Of a stretch of 36,098 nucleotides of DNA, positions 1 to 8,176 are shown piece by piece (within the stretch, counting starts at the first letter, position 1; every line of letters starts with the position of its first letter). The notes under the pieces are model-generated. The model ran no database searches and had not been told where the DNA came from. It saw only the letters and a list, made by a program, of their open reading frames with translations. Position numbers and translations under genes: made by a program. The DNA comes from Christensenella sp. UBA1214 (GTDB lineage: Bacteria; Bacillota; Clostridia; Christensenellales; CAG-138): contig DBXK01000050.1 of NCBI GenBank assembly GCA_002309375.1, forward strand, positions 28,087 through 64,184. Direction: 5' to 3'.

Positions 1-702
1 ATCGACGGCAACGGCCAGACGGAATTCGTTTACGGCATCACGGGCCTCGAGCCGCTCCACAGCGGACATGTTTATATGGCCGGCAGGGATCGTGAAGGCA
101 ACCCGCTGCCGCTTGAGGAAATGACGCGCAAATCGATCCGCAAGCGCTCCGTCGACGGCATGAGCCACATCCCGGAGGACAGGCATAAGCACGGCCTCGT
201 GCTCGATTATCCCCTCGATTACAACATGGTCCTGCAGCGGTATTTTGAGCCGCAGTTTACAACAAGCATCGGCTTTTTGAAGCCGAACTCGATCCGCGTT
301 TATACGGAACGCCTGATCGACGAATTCGATATCCGTTCCGGTCAGGGCGCCGCAACGATTGCGAGGAGCATGAGCGGCGGCAACCAACAGAAGGCGATCG
401 TCGCCCGCGAGATCGACAAGAACCCGCGCCTGCTCGTTGCCGTTCAGCCCACCCGCGGCCTTGACGTCGGTGCGATCGAAGCGATCCATAAACGCATAAT
501 CGAACACCGTGACGCAGGCAACGCGGTCCTTTTGATCTCACTGGAGCTCGAAGAGGTCATGAACCTTTCCGACAGGATCCTCGTGATGTATGAAGGCGAG
601 ATCGTCGGCGAGCTCGATCCGAAACAGACGACTGTTGAAGAGCTCGGTCTCTATATGGCAGGCGCGAAACGGAATATCCATTCGGAAGGGGAGGATAATT
701 GA
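1..702 (+). CDS. Nucleoside/BMP-type ABC transporter ATP-binding protein, C-terminal part (5' end outside window)
   Basis: The frame is open from base 1 (I-D-G-N-G-Q..., the tail of a Walker A region), so the gene starts upstream and only about 233 codons are visible. What remains is the second nucleotide-binding domain of a duplicated ATPase of the sugar/nucleoside import class (RbsA/NupO-like). Visible motifs are PEDRHKHGLV, the signature SGGNQQK, Walker B followed by QPTRGLDVGAIE, and LISLELEEVMNLSDRI, where the usual H-loop His is replaced, as is normal in this second domain. It would power uptake through the two permeases directly downstream. The stop overlaps a possible TTG start of the next gene, so the genes are co-transcribed. 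The substrate-binding lipoprotein expected in such operons would lie upstream. Family assignment is firm; nucleoside specificity is inferred from the permease type and from tdk downstream. Confidence 0.9.
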   Translation: MDGNGQTEFVYGITGLEPLHSGHVYMAGRDREGNPLPLEEMTRKSIRKRSVDGMSHIPEDRHKHGLVLDYPLDYNMVLQRYFEPQFTTSIGFLKPNSIRVYTERLIDEFDIRSGQGAATIARSMSGGNQQKAIVAREIDKNPRLLVAVQPTRGLDVGAIEAIHKRIIEHRDAGNAVLLISLELEEVMNLSDRILVMYEGEIVGELDPKQTTVEELGLYMAGAKRNIHSEGEDN

Positions 703-704
703 TT

Positions 705-1892
705 ATGGACAATAACAACAGACGGGGCTTCTTCAGCCTCCCCGGCGTGCGCTCCCTCCTTGCGGCGCTGATATGCATCCTGATTGGCCTGATGCTCGGC
801 TACATCGTCCTTCTGATCATCAATCCCGAAAATGCGGGCAAGGGCATGGACGTCATGCTCAAGAACTTCCTCGCCCGCAATAAAACGTTCACGCAGATCA
901 AGCATCTCGGCAATACGCTGGTCAAGACCGCGCCGCTGATCCTCTGCAGCCTTTCGATCCTGTTCGCGTATAAGGCGGGCATGTTCAATATCGGTGCGGC
1001 GGGTCAGTATGTTGCCGGAGCAGGCGCCTGCCTGTTCTTCGCATACAAATTCAGCGCGCCGTGGTATGTATGCATCCTCGTTGCGATCGCCGCCGGCTCC
1101 CTTTGGGGAGCGATCTCGGGTGCGCTCAAGGCTTATTTGAACGTCAACGAGGTCATATCCGGCATAATGCTGAACTGGATCAGCCTGTACCTTGTGAACA
1201 TGCTGATGAAACCGTTCTGCAAAGGCGCAGAAAAAGACACCATTGCTTTTGTCCGAGGGCAAAGTCATTCGCTGATCCCGAATTTGGGATTGGACAAGCT
1301 GTTCAGCAATAATACGAGCGTCACGATAGCGATACCGCTGACGATAATAATCGCAGTCGTGATCTGGATCCTGCTTTCGAAAACGAAGTTCGGTTACGAG
1401 ATCAAGGCGACCGGTTTCAACAAGAATGCCGCGAAATATGCGGGCATGCATGAAAAGAGCAACATCATCATCACGATGGTGATCGCCGGCGCGCTTGCGG
1501 GCATCGCAGCTTCGTTCTTCTTCCTCTCCGGCTTCTCGACCTGGAACACGAACCAGACGAGCGTTCCCGCAATGGGCTTCAACGGCATCGCGGCGGCCTT
1601 CCTCGGCGGTCTGCATCCGATCGGCGTCATCTTCTCCTCCCTGTTTATCCAGCATATTTCCGACGGCGGCACTTCGCTGACGGGTATGTATCCCGCACAG
1701 ATCTCCGACCTGATCTCCGCGATCATTATCTACCTCTGCGGCTTCGTGCTCTTCATGAAGCTCCAGATGAGCAAGATCAGCGCCGCAAACGAAAGGCGCA
1801 GGAGGGCAAGGCTCGAGGCGCTTGCCGCGGCGGAAACGGAGAACAAGCCGGATGATGCATCCGAAGAAACGAAAGGAGGCGAGGCCAAATGA
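705..1892 (+). CDS. Nucleoside-type ABC transporter permease (NupP/YufP-like)
   Basis: About 395 residues with roughly ten hydrophobic segments and the signature of the BPD_transp_2 permease family: LFAYKAGMFNIGAAGQY near residues 88-104 and YLNVNEVISGIMLNWI around 145. The charged C-terminal tail (about 45 residues, rich in Ala, Glu and Arg) is cytoplasmic and variable. It forms one half of the membrane channel with the next permease. I chose the ATG at 705 because GGGGAGG at 688-694 lies 10 bases upstream; an in-frame TTG at 699 would be only 4 bases from it. The stop overlaps the next start (ATGA). Substrate (purine or other nucleosides) is inferred from the family. Confidence 0.9.
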   Translation: MDNNNRRGFFSLPGVRSLLAALICILIGLMLGYIVLLIINPENAGKGMDVMLKNFLARNKTFTQIKHLGNTLVKTAPLILCSLSILFAYKAGMFNIGAAGQYVAGAGACLFFAYKFSAPWYVCILVAIAAGSLWGAISGALKAYLNVNEVISGIMLNWISLYLVNMLMKPFCKGAEKDTIAFVRGQSHSLIPNLGLDKLFSNNTSVTIAIPLTIIIAVVIWILLSKTKFGYEIKATGFNKNAAKYAGMHEKSNIIITMVIAGALAGIAASFFFLSGFSTWNTNQTSVPAMGFNGIAAAFLGGLHPIGVIFSSLFIQHISDGGTSLTGMYPAQISDLISAIIIYLCGFVLFMKLQMSKISAANERRRRARLEALAAAETENKPDDASEETKGGEAK

Positions 1893-2830
1893 TGCTTCTT
1901 ATTCAGTACACACTGGTTTATGCTTGCCTGCTCACCGTCGTTGCTCTCGGCGGCTGCTATTCCGAACGCTCCGGTATCATCAACATCGGTCTTGAAGGCA
2001 TTATGGTCATGGGCGGCCTCGGAGGCATCCTTGTACTGGCCTTTATTCCGGCAACACTGCCGCCGATCATCATCTTCTTTGCCGCAACGCTTGCGGCAAT
2101 GACCTGCGGCATGGCATATTCGATGCTGCTCGGCGTTGCGAGCATAAACTTCAAAGCCGACCAGACCCTGGCCGGCACCGCGCTGAACATGCTCGGCCTT
2201 GCGCTCGCGACCGTTATCATCAAGGCGCTCAACATCGCAAGGACCGCCGGCGCAGACAACTCCGCGCGAATCATCTTCAAGGATACCCGCCCGCTGCTCT
2301 CGCTTGCCAAGGGAACGGAATTCAACATGTTCATGATCCTGACGGTGGTGCTGCTCGTTGCGGCGTATATCGTGCTTTACAAGACCCGCTTCGGTCTGCG
2401 GCTCATGAGCTGCGGCGAGCATCCGCAGGCGGCGGCTTCGGTCGGCATCAGCGTTGCGAAGATGCGTTACTGCGGCGTGCTGATCTCCGGCGCGCTCGGC
2501 GGCATCGGCGGTTTGATGTATCTCTACTCCTGCGGCAGTGAAGCGAACTTCGAAACCGGTGTTGCCGGCTTCGGCTTCCTCGCCCTCGCGGTCATGATCT
2601 TCGGCCAATGGAAACCGCACCGCATCGCGATATCTGCGCTGCTGTTCGGCTTCTTCCGCGCTCTTGCCGCAGTCGGTCAGGCCTTTGACCTGCTTGCTGC
2701 GCTCGAGATCCCGAAACCGATCTACAACATGCTCCCATACATCATCTGCTTGATCGTGCTTGCATTCACATCCAAGAATTCCAAGGCGCCGAAGGCGGAG
2801 GGCATACCTTACGACAAGAGCACAAGATAA
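1889..2830 (+). CDS. Nucleoside-type ABC transporter permease (NupQ/YufQ-like)
   Basis: A 313-residue polytopic membrane protein, the second permease of the same importer. It carries the family motif GGCYSERSGIINIGLEG near residues 21-37 and the GEHPQAAASVGISVAKMRY stretch near 178 that is characteristic of BPD_transp_2 permeases of nucleoside and simple-sugar importers. The start ATG overlaps the stop of the previous permease by 4 bases and is preceded by GGAGG at 1875-1879 with 9 bases spacing, so the two are translationally coupled. A strong terminator follows 15 bases after the stop, so this is the last gene of the transporter operon. Confidence 0.9.
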   Translation: MMLLIQYTLVYACLLTVVALGGCYSERSGIINIGLEGIMVMGGLGGILVLAFIPATLPPIIIFFAATLAAMTCGMAYSMLLGVASINFKADQTLAGTALNMLGLALATVIIKALNIARTAGADNSARIIFKDTRPLLSLAKGTEFNMFMILTVVLLVAAYIVLYKTRFGLRLMSCGEHPQAAASVGISVAKMRYCGVLISGALGGIGGLMYLYSCGSEANFETGVAGFGFLALAVMIFGQWKPHRIAISALLFGFFRALAAVGQAFDLLAALEIPKPIYNMLPYIICLIVLAFTSKNSKAPKAEGIPYDKSTR

Positions 2831-2844
2831 TTCCCCGAAAAACG

Positions 2845-2877
2845 GAGCCGTTCCCCGAAAAGGAGCGGCTCTTTTTT
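2845..2877 (+). terminator. Rho-independent terminator of the nucleoside transporter operon
   Basis: Ten-base-pair stem GAGCCGTTCC / GGAGCGGCTC (one G-T pair) with a CCGAAAA loop, followed by six T. Confidence 0.9.
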
Positions 2878-2925
2878 GTTTATCGATGCCGATATGCACG
2901 TAATCGTACGGATTTGCCGAAACAT

Positions 2926-2954
2926 TTGCTATTCCGCCTTTTTTGTGCTAATAT
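2926..2954 (+). promoter_or_regulatory. Sigma-A type promoter of tdk
   Basis: TTGCTA at 2926-2931, 17-base spacer, TAATAT at 2949-2954. It lies between the transporter terminator and tdk, so the salvage genes have their own start of transcription. A short GC hairpin (2973-2990, GCTCCGCC / GGCGGGGC) lies in the leader just ahead of the ribosome binding site CGGAG at 2996-3000 and could modulate translation; that role is speculation. Confidence 0.7.
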
Positions 2955-3007
2955 TAATACAGAAGCAATAAAGCTCCGCCTCGGCGGGGCGGTATCGGAG
3001 AATCAAA

Positions 3008-3574
3008 ATGGCAAAGCTGTATTTCCGCTATGGCGCGATGAGCTCTTCGAAGACGGCGCAGGCGATCATGGTCAAGTATAACTACGGCGAGCGAGGCCAG
3101 AAGGCGCTGCTTTCCAAGCCCGCGACCGACACGCGCGACGGCGTGCGGACCGTGCGCTCCCGCTGCGGCCTTTCCGATGAATGCGTGCTCTTCGACGATA
3201 TCCCCTGGGATGAAGTCAAGGCGCATGAATACGACTGCCTGATCGTTGACGAGGCGCAGTTCCTGACGAAGGACCAGGTCATGAAGCTCGTCGAAGCAGT
3301 CGATGATTACAATATCCCCGTCATCTGCTATGGCCTCAGAACGGATTTCCAGGGCAATTTCTTCGAGGGCAGCCACTGGCTGATGGCCTTTGCGGACACG
3401 ATCGAGGAGATCAAAACGATCTGCTGGTGCGGCAAGAAGGCGATCATGAACGCCCGTCTCGACGGCAAGGGCGGCATCACGAAGGTCGGCGAGCAGGTAG
3501 TGCTCGGCGCGGATGACAAATACATCGGCCTTTGCAGGAAGCATTGGGCGGAAGGCAAGATCAGCGCGGACTGA
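3008..3574 (+). CDS. tdk: Thymidine kinase (type II)
   Basis: A 188-residue protein of the usual length for type II thymidine kinases, which phosphorylate thymidine/deoxyuridine with ATP in the cytoplasm (pyrimidine salvage). The P-loop GAMSSSKT is at residues 9-16, the DEAQ box at 81-84 with the catalytic Glu82, a lasso-like segment around 160-172, and a structural zinc site is suggested by Cys139, Cys141, Cys176 and His179. The P-loop has Ser where many homologues have Gly before Lys, but the GxxxxxKT pattern is intact. Start ATG at 3008 has CGGAG 7 bases upstream. The next gene, a deoxyribosyltransferase-like protein, starts 25 bases after the stop, forming a two-gene salvage unit behind a nucleoside importer. 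Confidence 0.93.
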   Translation: MAKLYFRYGAMSSSKTAQAIMVKYNYGERGQKALLSKPATDTRDGVRTVRSRCGLSDECVLFDDIPWDEVKAHEYDCLIVDEAQFLTKDQVMKLVEAVDDYNIPVICYGLRTDFQGNFFEGSHWLMAFADTIEEIKTICWCGKKAIMNARLDGKGGITKVGEQVVLGADDKYIGLCRKHWAEGKISAD

Positions 3575-3599
3575 TCGGAATTGCCGAAAGGAGGCAAAA

Positions 3600-4031
3600 A
3601 TGAGGTTTTATATCGCTGCCGGGATGGACAACATCCCCCTTGCAATACGGCTCACGAACGTTCTTTTGGCTAACGGACATGAGCAGACCTACGACTGGAC
3701 GGCGTATGGCGACGTTCGCTACGCCGGGCCGCAGCGCATGGGCGACGTTGCTTTCATCGAGTACCGCGCGCTGAAGGACGCGGAGCTCGTGATCGACCTG
3801 CTGCCAGCGGGCGGCACAGCACATACGGAGCTCGGCATGGCGATCGCAACGCGCAGCAACAAGCGGATCATCCTTTGGAGCCCCGACGGAGAGGAATTCA
3901 ATTACGATGACCGCACCTGCGTCTTCTATTACCATCCCTCGGTGGAGCGGATCGTCTGCCCGCCCGAGGTGCTGCTCGAGATCTTCGATACGCGAAGCCC
4001 CGATTTCGATTATAAGGAATTCAAACGCTGA
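3600..4031 (+). CDS. Nucleoside 2-deoxyribosyltransferase-like protein
   Basis: A 143-residue protein starting at ATG 3600, with AAAGGAGG at 3587-3594 five bases upstream; a longer frame exists upstream but overlaps tdk and has no such site. The N-terminus MRFYIAAGM, Asp66 (ELVIDLLP) and the HTELGMAIA segment with Glu77 match the nucleoside 2-deoxyribosyltransferase / DUF4406 fold, in which the Glu is the nucleophile that exchanges bases on deoxyribose. Position directly after tdk and a nucleoside importer supports a salvage role. It could instead be a DUF4406-type nucleotide hydrolase (DNPH1-like) rather than a true transferase; substrate cannot be read from sequence. Confidence 0.75.
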   Translation: MRFYIAAGMDNIPLAIRLTNVLLANGHEQTYDWTAYGDVRYAGPQRMGDVAFIEYRALKDAELVIDLLPAGGTAHTELGMAIATRSNKRIILWSPDGEEFNYDDRTCVFYYHPSVERIVCPPEVLLEIFDTRSPDFDYKEFKR

Positions 4032-4043
4032 AAAGAGAAAACG

Positions 4044-4069
4044 AAAAGCTCCCCGCGGGGAGCTTTTTT
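4044..4069. terminator. Bidirectional terminator between convergent genes
   Basis: A perfect 24-base palindrome AAAAGCTCCCCG/CGGGGAGCTTTT with A and T tracts on both sides. It ends the tdk operon on the + strand and overlaps the stop of the pseudouridine synthase on the - strand. Confidence 0.88.
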
Positions 4070-4947
4070 CATGCTTCGGGAATAATGGCCGCGATATCCG
4101 GCGGAAGGGGGGAAACGATCTCCAGCCGGCGCCTGCTCAGCGGATGCGTGAGCACGACGCGGCACGAATGCAGAGCGGGGCGGGCGATCAGTGCGCGGTC
4201 TTCGCGGCCGTAAAGCCAATCCCCGGCGAGCGGACAGCCAACGGCGGCCATATGAAGGCGGATCTGGTGCGTGCGCCCTGTTTCAAGGCGGAATTCGATC
4301 AGCGAGAATCCGCCGCTTTTCCTTAAAACGCGGTAATGCGTGACGGCAGGAGCGCCGCTTTCGCTGATCTCTCGCTTGATCGCGCTGCCGGCCACCCGCG
4401 CGATCGGCAGATCGATCGTCCCCTCGGTATCCGGCGGACAGCCCTCGGCGGCGCCGAGATAGTATCTTTCAAAATCGTCAGTATGCAGCTGCTTTCCGAG
4501 GAGCTCATGCATATAGCCGTTTTTCGCGATCACCATCACGCCGCTCGTTCCGCGGTCGAGCCTGCTGACCGGATGGAACAGCCCCGTCTTGCCGAAAAAG
4601 GCGTTGACGGCGGCTTCGACGGAGGGAACGGCATCATCGTAGCGCGAGCCGTACACCGCGGCGCCGGCAGGCTTATCGACGATCAGGATATCCTCGTCCT
4701 CAAAAAGGATCGGGAAGGGGAGGGGAAGACGGCCGCTTACGGCGGGGCTCTCCCCGACGGCGGCGGAAATGACGTCGCCTGCGGAGATCAGTTCATTCGT
4801 TTTGAGCGGCATCCCGTTCCGGAAAAGCCCGCCTGCGGCTTTCAGCCGCGCGATCAGCCCGCCGGAAAGGCGCATTTCGCGGCGCAGGATGCTCGCCGCG
4901 CTCCGGCCATGCTGCGCTTCGCCCGCTTTGAATTCAATGATCCGCAT
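4069..4947 (-). CDS. RluA-family 23S rRNA/tRNA pseudouridine synthase
   Basis: A 292-residue enzyme that converts uridine to pseudouridine in RNA. The N-terminal 70 residues form an S4-like RNA-binding region (SGGLIARLKAAGGLFRNG...ISAGDVI). The catalytic region has DEDILIVDKPAG near 84-95 and the family motif HPVSRLDRGTSG with catalytic Asp131, then GRTHQIRLHMAAVGCPLAGD near the C-terminus. Length and layout are like B. subtilis YlyB/YjbO-type proteins; the exact target site cannot be assigned. Start ATG has GGAGG 4 bases upstream. It lies downstream of the lipoprotein gene on the same strand, separated by a modest terminator hairpin. Confidence 0.92.
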   Translation of the reverse strand: MRIIEFKAGEAQHGRSAASILRREMRLSGGLIARLKAAGGLFRNGMPLKTNELISAGDVISAAVGESPAVSGRLPLPFPILFEDEDILIVDKPAGAAVYGSRYDDAVPSVEAAVNAFFGKTGLFHPVSRLDRGTSGVMVIAKNGYMHELLGKQLHTDDFERYYLGAAEGCPPDTEGTIDLPIARVAGSAIKREISESGAPAVTHYRVLRKSGGFSLIEFRLETGRTHQIRLHMAAVGCPLAGDWLYGREDRALIARPALHSCRVVLTHPLSRRRLEIVSPLPPDIAAIIPEA

Positions 4948-4963
4948 TTATCCTCCGTTCAGC

Positions 4964-4988
4964 TTGAAAAGAGCCGCAGACGCGGCCC
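4964..4988 (-). terminator. Probable terminator after the propeller-like lipoprotein gene
   Basis: On the - strand GCCGC-GTCT-GCGGC (4973-4986) followed by TCTTTTC. The short stem and interrupted T tract make it modest; read-through into the pseudouridine synthase is possible. Confidence 0.5.
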
Positions 4989-5028
4989 GGGGATCATATT
5001 GCCGCAGCATTATGCACGGCTGCCCAAA

Positions 5029-6639
5029 TCAGCTCCAGTGCTCGATCGTTTCCTCGAGGCGGGAGCTCCAGACGTAATCGGCGCTTTCATCGAGCAGTAT
5101 GTTTTCGCTGCCGTTGTGATAATAAAGCTTGCCGCCGGAAATATAGACAAGCTCATCCGGGCTGATCCTGATGAACCGAGAGGCGGCTTCGCCGACGGCC
5201 GTTCCCTCGCCGTTTCGGAAGAGCGTCAGCCCCCCGGCGGTATGGCAGACCACGGAACCGTCTTTATAGATCGCATAGCCCTGATCGAAAAGCATGCTCT
5301 GCGCGCAGCGGACGAGCTCGCCCCGGTCGCTGGAAATAACGCTGCAGGTGCCTTCGGATTTAACAAAACCGGTTTCAAAATAGAGGATATCCCCATCGCG
5401 GCCGATCGGAGTGCATTCATTGGCGATGGCTGCAAAGCCGATAACGGCACCGCCGTCGGTCTCGGCGAACTGGAGCTGACCGCGCTCCCCGCGGTAGAGA
5501 TAAAGCGATTCGCCGCAGCCCATCCAGATCCAATCATGCCCGAGCGCGGTGAGGCCTTTGACTTTTTCCGCGGCGCTGATGCCGAGGAGGAAGGTCTTGC
5601 CGGAATCGAACAGAAGGACGCTGTTGCGCTGCCCGTCTATGAGACGGCCGGGATAGAGCTCATCGCGGCCGAGATAGATCTCGTTCAGCATCGGGACGGT
5701 ATTGAAAACGAGGCATTGATAGCCCTTTTTCCAATGCACGACGCTTTCCGCGCAAAGGGTTCTCCCGCCGCCGGCGGTGAAGCAGTAAAGATCGAAAACG
5801 TCATAGCAGTGCGAGTTGTCCGCAAAATAGAATTGCTCCGTCGGCTCAAGGAAATAGACCTTGTTTCCTGCGGTGCCGACGACCTTCCCTTCGGCGGTGA
5901 CTTCGGTTTTTTTGCCGGCTGTATCGAGGCATTTCAGCCCTGCGCCGTCCGAATAGAAGCAATAGGCCTCCTCGCCGGGAGTCATGAAAAAGCCGACTGC
6001 GCCGCCGTCGATCAGCTCTTTCGTTTCGGGATCCGCGTTTTCAATGCGATAGATCCCGTAAACGGGACCTTCGGCGGCGATGATGATGCAGTTCTTTTCC
6101 GCATCGCAGCGGAATGAATCGATCGGCGCGCCGTGAAGTTCGATTATTTCCTCGCCGTCGAAATAGCAAAGGTAATTCGATTGATCGAGGAAAATGACCG
6201 TGCCGTCGGCGAATTCCCGGAAAGCGCCGGAGCCCATCCGCACACCGCTGCAGATCTCGAGCGGGAGCTTGCCGCCTCTGAGCGCATCCCTGTTCATTTC
6301 GGCGACCGCCGCGCGGTTCAAAGCAAGGTCTTCACCGGTCCCAGTATAGTAATAAGCATTGCCGTTTTCACTGAAATCGACGCGGCAGGCGAGCCCTTCG
6401 TCATCTGCGGAAAAACCGGCGGCTGCAAGCACTTCGTGACCCTTTTCGTTCATTTCGGTCACAGCCTTGAAATTCCCTTCGGAAAGGTAAAGGATCACGC
6501 TTTCGCGTTTCGGAGCGGAGCAGCTGCCGCAGCTCAGCACGGAAAGCAGCAGCGCGGCGGAAAAGGCGAGAGCAAGCCCGGCGCTCAGCAGCCGCTTCGC
6601 CCTGCGGAGCGAAGAGCGGTCGGCAGTTCCCTTTTTCAT
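5029..6639 (-). CDS. Extracytoplasmic propeller-like lipoprotein, unknown function
   Basis: 536 residues from the ATG at 6639, which has GGAGG about 10 bases upstream; a longer frame to 6843 would run through a consensus promoter, so it is rejected. The N-terminus is basic, then hydrophobic (residues 17-36), ending in V-L-S-C with Cys37 as lipid attachment site. The mature part is built of many short strands with recurring patterns such as YYYTGTGEDL, LCYFDGEEI, CIIIAAEGPVYGIYR and KLYYHNGSENILL, typical of WD40/DUF5050-like beta-propeller lipoproteins of Clostridia. No catalytic motif is seen. It has its own strong promoter, divergent from pepT. I do not recognise a specific function; substrate or protein binding at the cell surface is the likely kind of role. 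Confidence 0.8.
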   Translation of the reverse strand: MKKGTADRSSLRRAKRLLSAGLALAFSAALLLSVLSCGSCSAPKRESVILYLSEGNFKAVTEMNEKGHEVLAAAGFSADDEGLACRVDFSENGNAYYYTGTGEDLALNRAAVAEMNRDALRGGKLPLEICSGVRMGSGAFREFADGTVIFLDQSNYLCYFDGEEIIELHGAPIDSFRCDAEKNCIIIAAEGPVYGIYRIENADPETKELIDGGAVGFFMTPGEEAYCFYSDGAGLKCLDTAGKKTEVTAEGKVVGTAGNKVYFLEPTEQFYFADNSHCYDVFDLYCFTAGGGRTLCAESVVHWKKGYQCLVFNTVPMLNEIYLGRDELYPGRLIDGQRNSVLLFDSGKTFLLGISAAEKVKGLTALGHDWIWMGCGESLYLYRGERGQLQFAETDGGAVIGFAAIANECTPIGRDGDILYFETGFVKSEGTCSVISSDRGELVRCAQSMLFDQGYAIYKDGSVVCHTAGGLTLFRNGEGTAVGEAASRFIRISPDELVYISGGKLYYHNGSENILLDESADYVWSSRLEETIEHWS

Positions 6640-6726
6640 GATGCGATTACCTCCGAGAGATCTATGATATCCGCCGTTAAAGAACACAGTGCGGCGGTGC
6701 AGATGCTTTCCTTTTCGGACAAGTCG

Positions 6727-6756
6727 ATTATACCAGAAATATATAAGGCGTGTCAA
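6727..6756 (-). promoter_or_regulatory. Consensus sigma-A promoter of the lipoprotein gene
   Basis: On the - strand TTGACA (6751-6756), 18-base spacer, TATAAT (6727-6732): both hexamers are perfect. Transcription would start near 6720, giving a leader of about 80 bases. Confidence 0.85.
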
Positions 6757-6836
6757 CGACGGGCCGCGGAGGTGCTTTTGATCCGGCGGAACAGACAAAA
6801 GAGGAAAGGAAAACTTTGAATATTCTTTTGCGGAGG

Positions 6837-6866
6837 CTGTCAAAACAGCGATTTATATGTTATAAT
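6837..6866 (+). promoter_or_regulatory. Promoter of pepT
   Basis: CTGTCA (6837-6842), 18-base spacer, TATAAT (6861-6866). Strong -10 and weak -35; the leader to the GTG start is about 30 bases. Confidence 0.65.
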
Positions 6867-6904
6867 GTTCGGGAATAATCAAAAGATCCGGGAGGGTCAG
6901 ACCT

Positions 6905-8128
6905 GTGAAAACATACGAACGCTTTCTCAATTATGTAAAGATCCATACCGCGAGCTCCGAGGAGAGCACGACGGTCCCCACCACGGCGCGTCAGTTCGAT
7001 CTTGCGAAGCTGCTTGTCGAAGAGCTTCATTCGATCGGCGTCGCGAACGCCCGCGTCGACGACAAATGTTATGTCTACGCCTCGATCTCGGCGACGCCCG
7101 GCTGCGAGGACGCCCCGGCGCTCGGCTTCATTGCGCATATGGACACCGTTCCGGATTTCTCCGGCGAGAATGTTCAGCCGAGGATCATCGAAAACTATGA
7201 CGGCGGCGAGGTCGTGCTCGGCACGAGCGGACGCACCCTTTCGCCGGAAAAACTGCCGCATCTGCCGCTTTTGAAGGGCAGGACTCTGATCGTGACCGAC
7301 GGAACGACCGTTCTCGGCGGCGACGACAAGGCCGGCGTGGCGGAGATCGTGACCGCGGCGGAGACCGTGATCCGCGAAAACCGTCCCCACGGGAAGCTCT
7401 GCATCGGCTTCACTCCCGATGAAGAGGTCGGCTCCGGCGCCGATAATTTCGACGTCGCGGCTTTCGGAGCGGATTTCGCCTATACCGTCGACGGCGGCGC
7501 CGAGGGCGAGATCGAATACGAAAATTTCAACGCCGCGGGTGCGAAGATCAGGATCAACGGCTTCAACATCCATCCGGGCGACAGCAAGAACAAGATGATC
7601 AACGCCCTGCTCGTTGCGATGGAGCTCAATTCGATGCTGCCGGATGAAACGCCGCGCAACACCGAAAAATATGAGGGCTTCTTCCATCTCACCGACCTCG
7701 GCGGCAGCGTCGAGCACTGCGAGATGAGCTATATCCTCCGCGACCATTCCGCGGAGATCATGAAGGCGAGGAAGGCGACCATTGAGCACGCAGTGAAGCT
7801 CCTGAACGAAAAATACGGCGAAGGCACGGTCGAGCTCGCGATCCGCGACCAGTACCTCAATATGGCCGAAAAGATCCGCCCCTGCATGCACCTCATCGAC
7901 AATGCGGTCGAAGCGGCGAAGGAGCTCGGCGTCGAGCCCCGCGTGCAGCCGATCCGCGGCGGCACCGACGGTGCAAGGCTGAGCTTCATGGGTCTGCCCT
8001 GCCCGAACCTCGGCACCGGCGATTTCGCCTGCCACGGACCCTATGAGCATGTCACGGTCGAGGGCATGGAAAAATGCACCGAGCTCGTGCTCAAACTGAT
8101 CGAAAAATATTCCGCGATGAAGCGCTGA
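6905..8128 (+). CDS. pepT: Peptidase T (tripeptide aminopeptidase)
   Basis: A 407-residue cytoplasmic M20B zinc metallopeptidase that removes the N-terminal residue of tripeptides. Metal and catalytic residues are visible: H78 and D80 in GFIAHMDTVPDF, the metal-bridging Asp in TVLGGDDKAGVAE (about 140), and the catalytic Glu pair in FTPDEEVGSGAD (173-174). The full length of the family is present. The start is a GTG at 6905 with GGGAGGG ending 8 bases upstream. The lipoprotein gene 48 bases downstream shares the transcript and ends in a terminator. Peptide salvage fits an amino-acid-fermenting gut anaerobe. Confidence 0.95.
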   Translation: MKTYERFLNYVKIHTASSEESTTVPTTARQFDLAKLLVEELHSIGVANARVDDKCYVYASISATPGCEDAPALGFIAHMDTVPDFSGENVQPRIIENYDGGEVVLGTSGRTLSPEKLPHLPLLKGRTLIVTDGTTVLGGDDKAGVAEIVTAAETVIRENRPHGKLCIGFTPDEEVGSGADNFDVAAFGADFAYTVDGGAEGEIEYENFNAAGAKIRINGFNIHPGDSKNKMINALLVAMELNSMLPDETPRNTEKYEGFFHLTDLGGSVEHCEMSYILRDHSAEIMKARKATIEHAVKLLNEKYGEGTVELAIRDQYLNMAEKIRPCMHLIDNAVEAAKELGVEPRVQPIRGGTDGARLSFMGLPCPNLGTGDFACHGPYEHVTVEGMEKCTELVLKLIEKYSAMKR

Positions 8129-8176
8129 GCGCTGAAGCGGCAGAAAGGCGCAAGCCGAAAGAAGGATATTTGATTT

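Noticed and set aside
3513..3599. Extended N-terminus for the deoxyribosyltransferase-like protein
   Set aside because: Would overlap tdk by 62 bases; the ATG at 3600 has an ideal AAAGGAGG and begins the conserved fold.
4336..6117. Open frame of 593 codons on the + strand opposite the pseudouridine synthase and lipoprotein
   Set aside because: Spans two real genes and a terminator on the other strand; no initiation signals.
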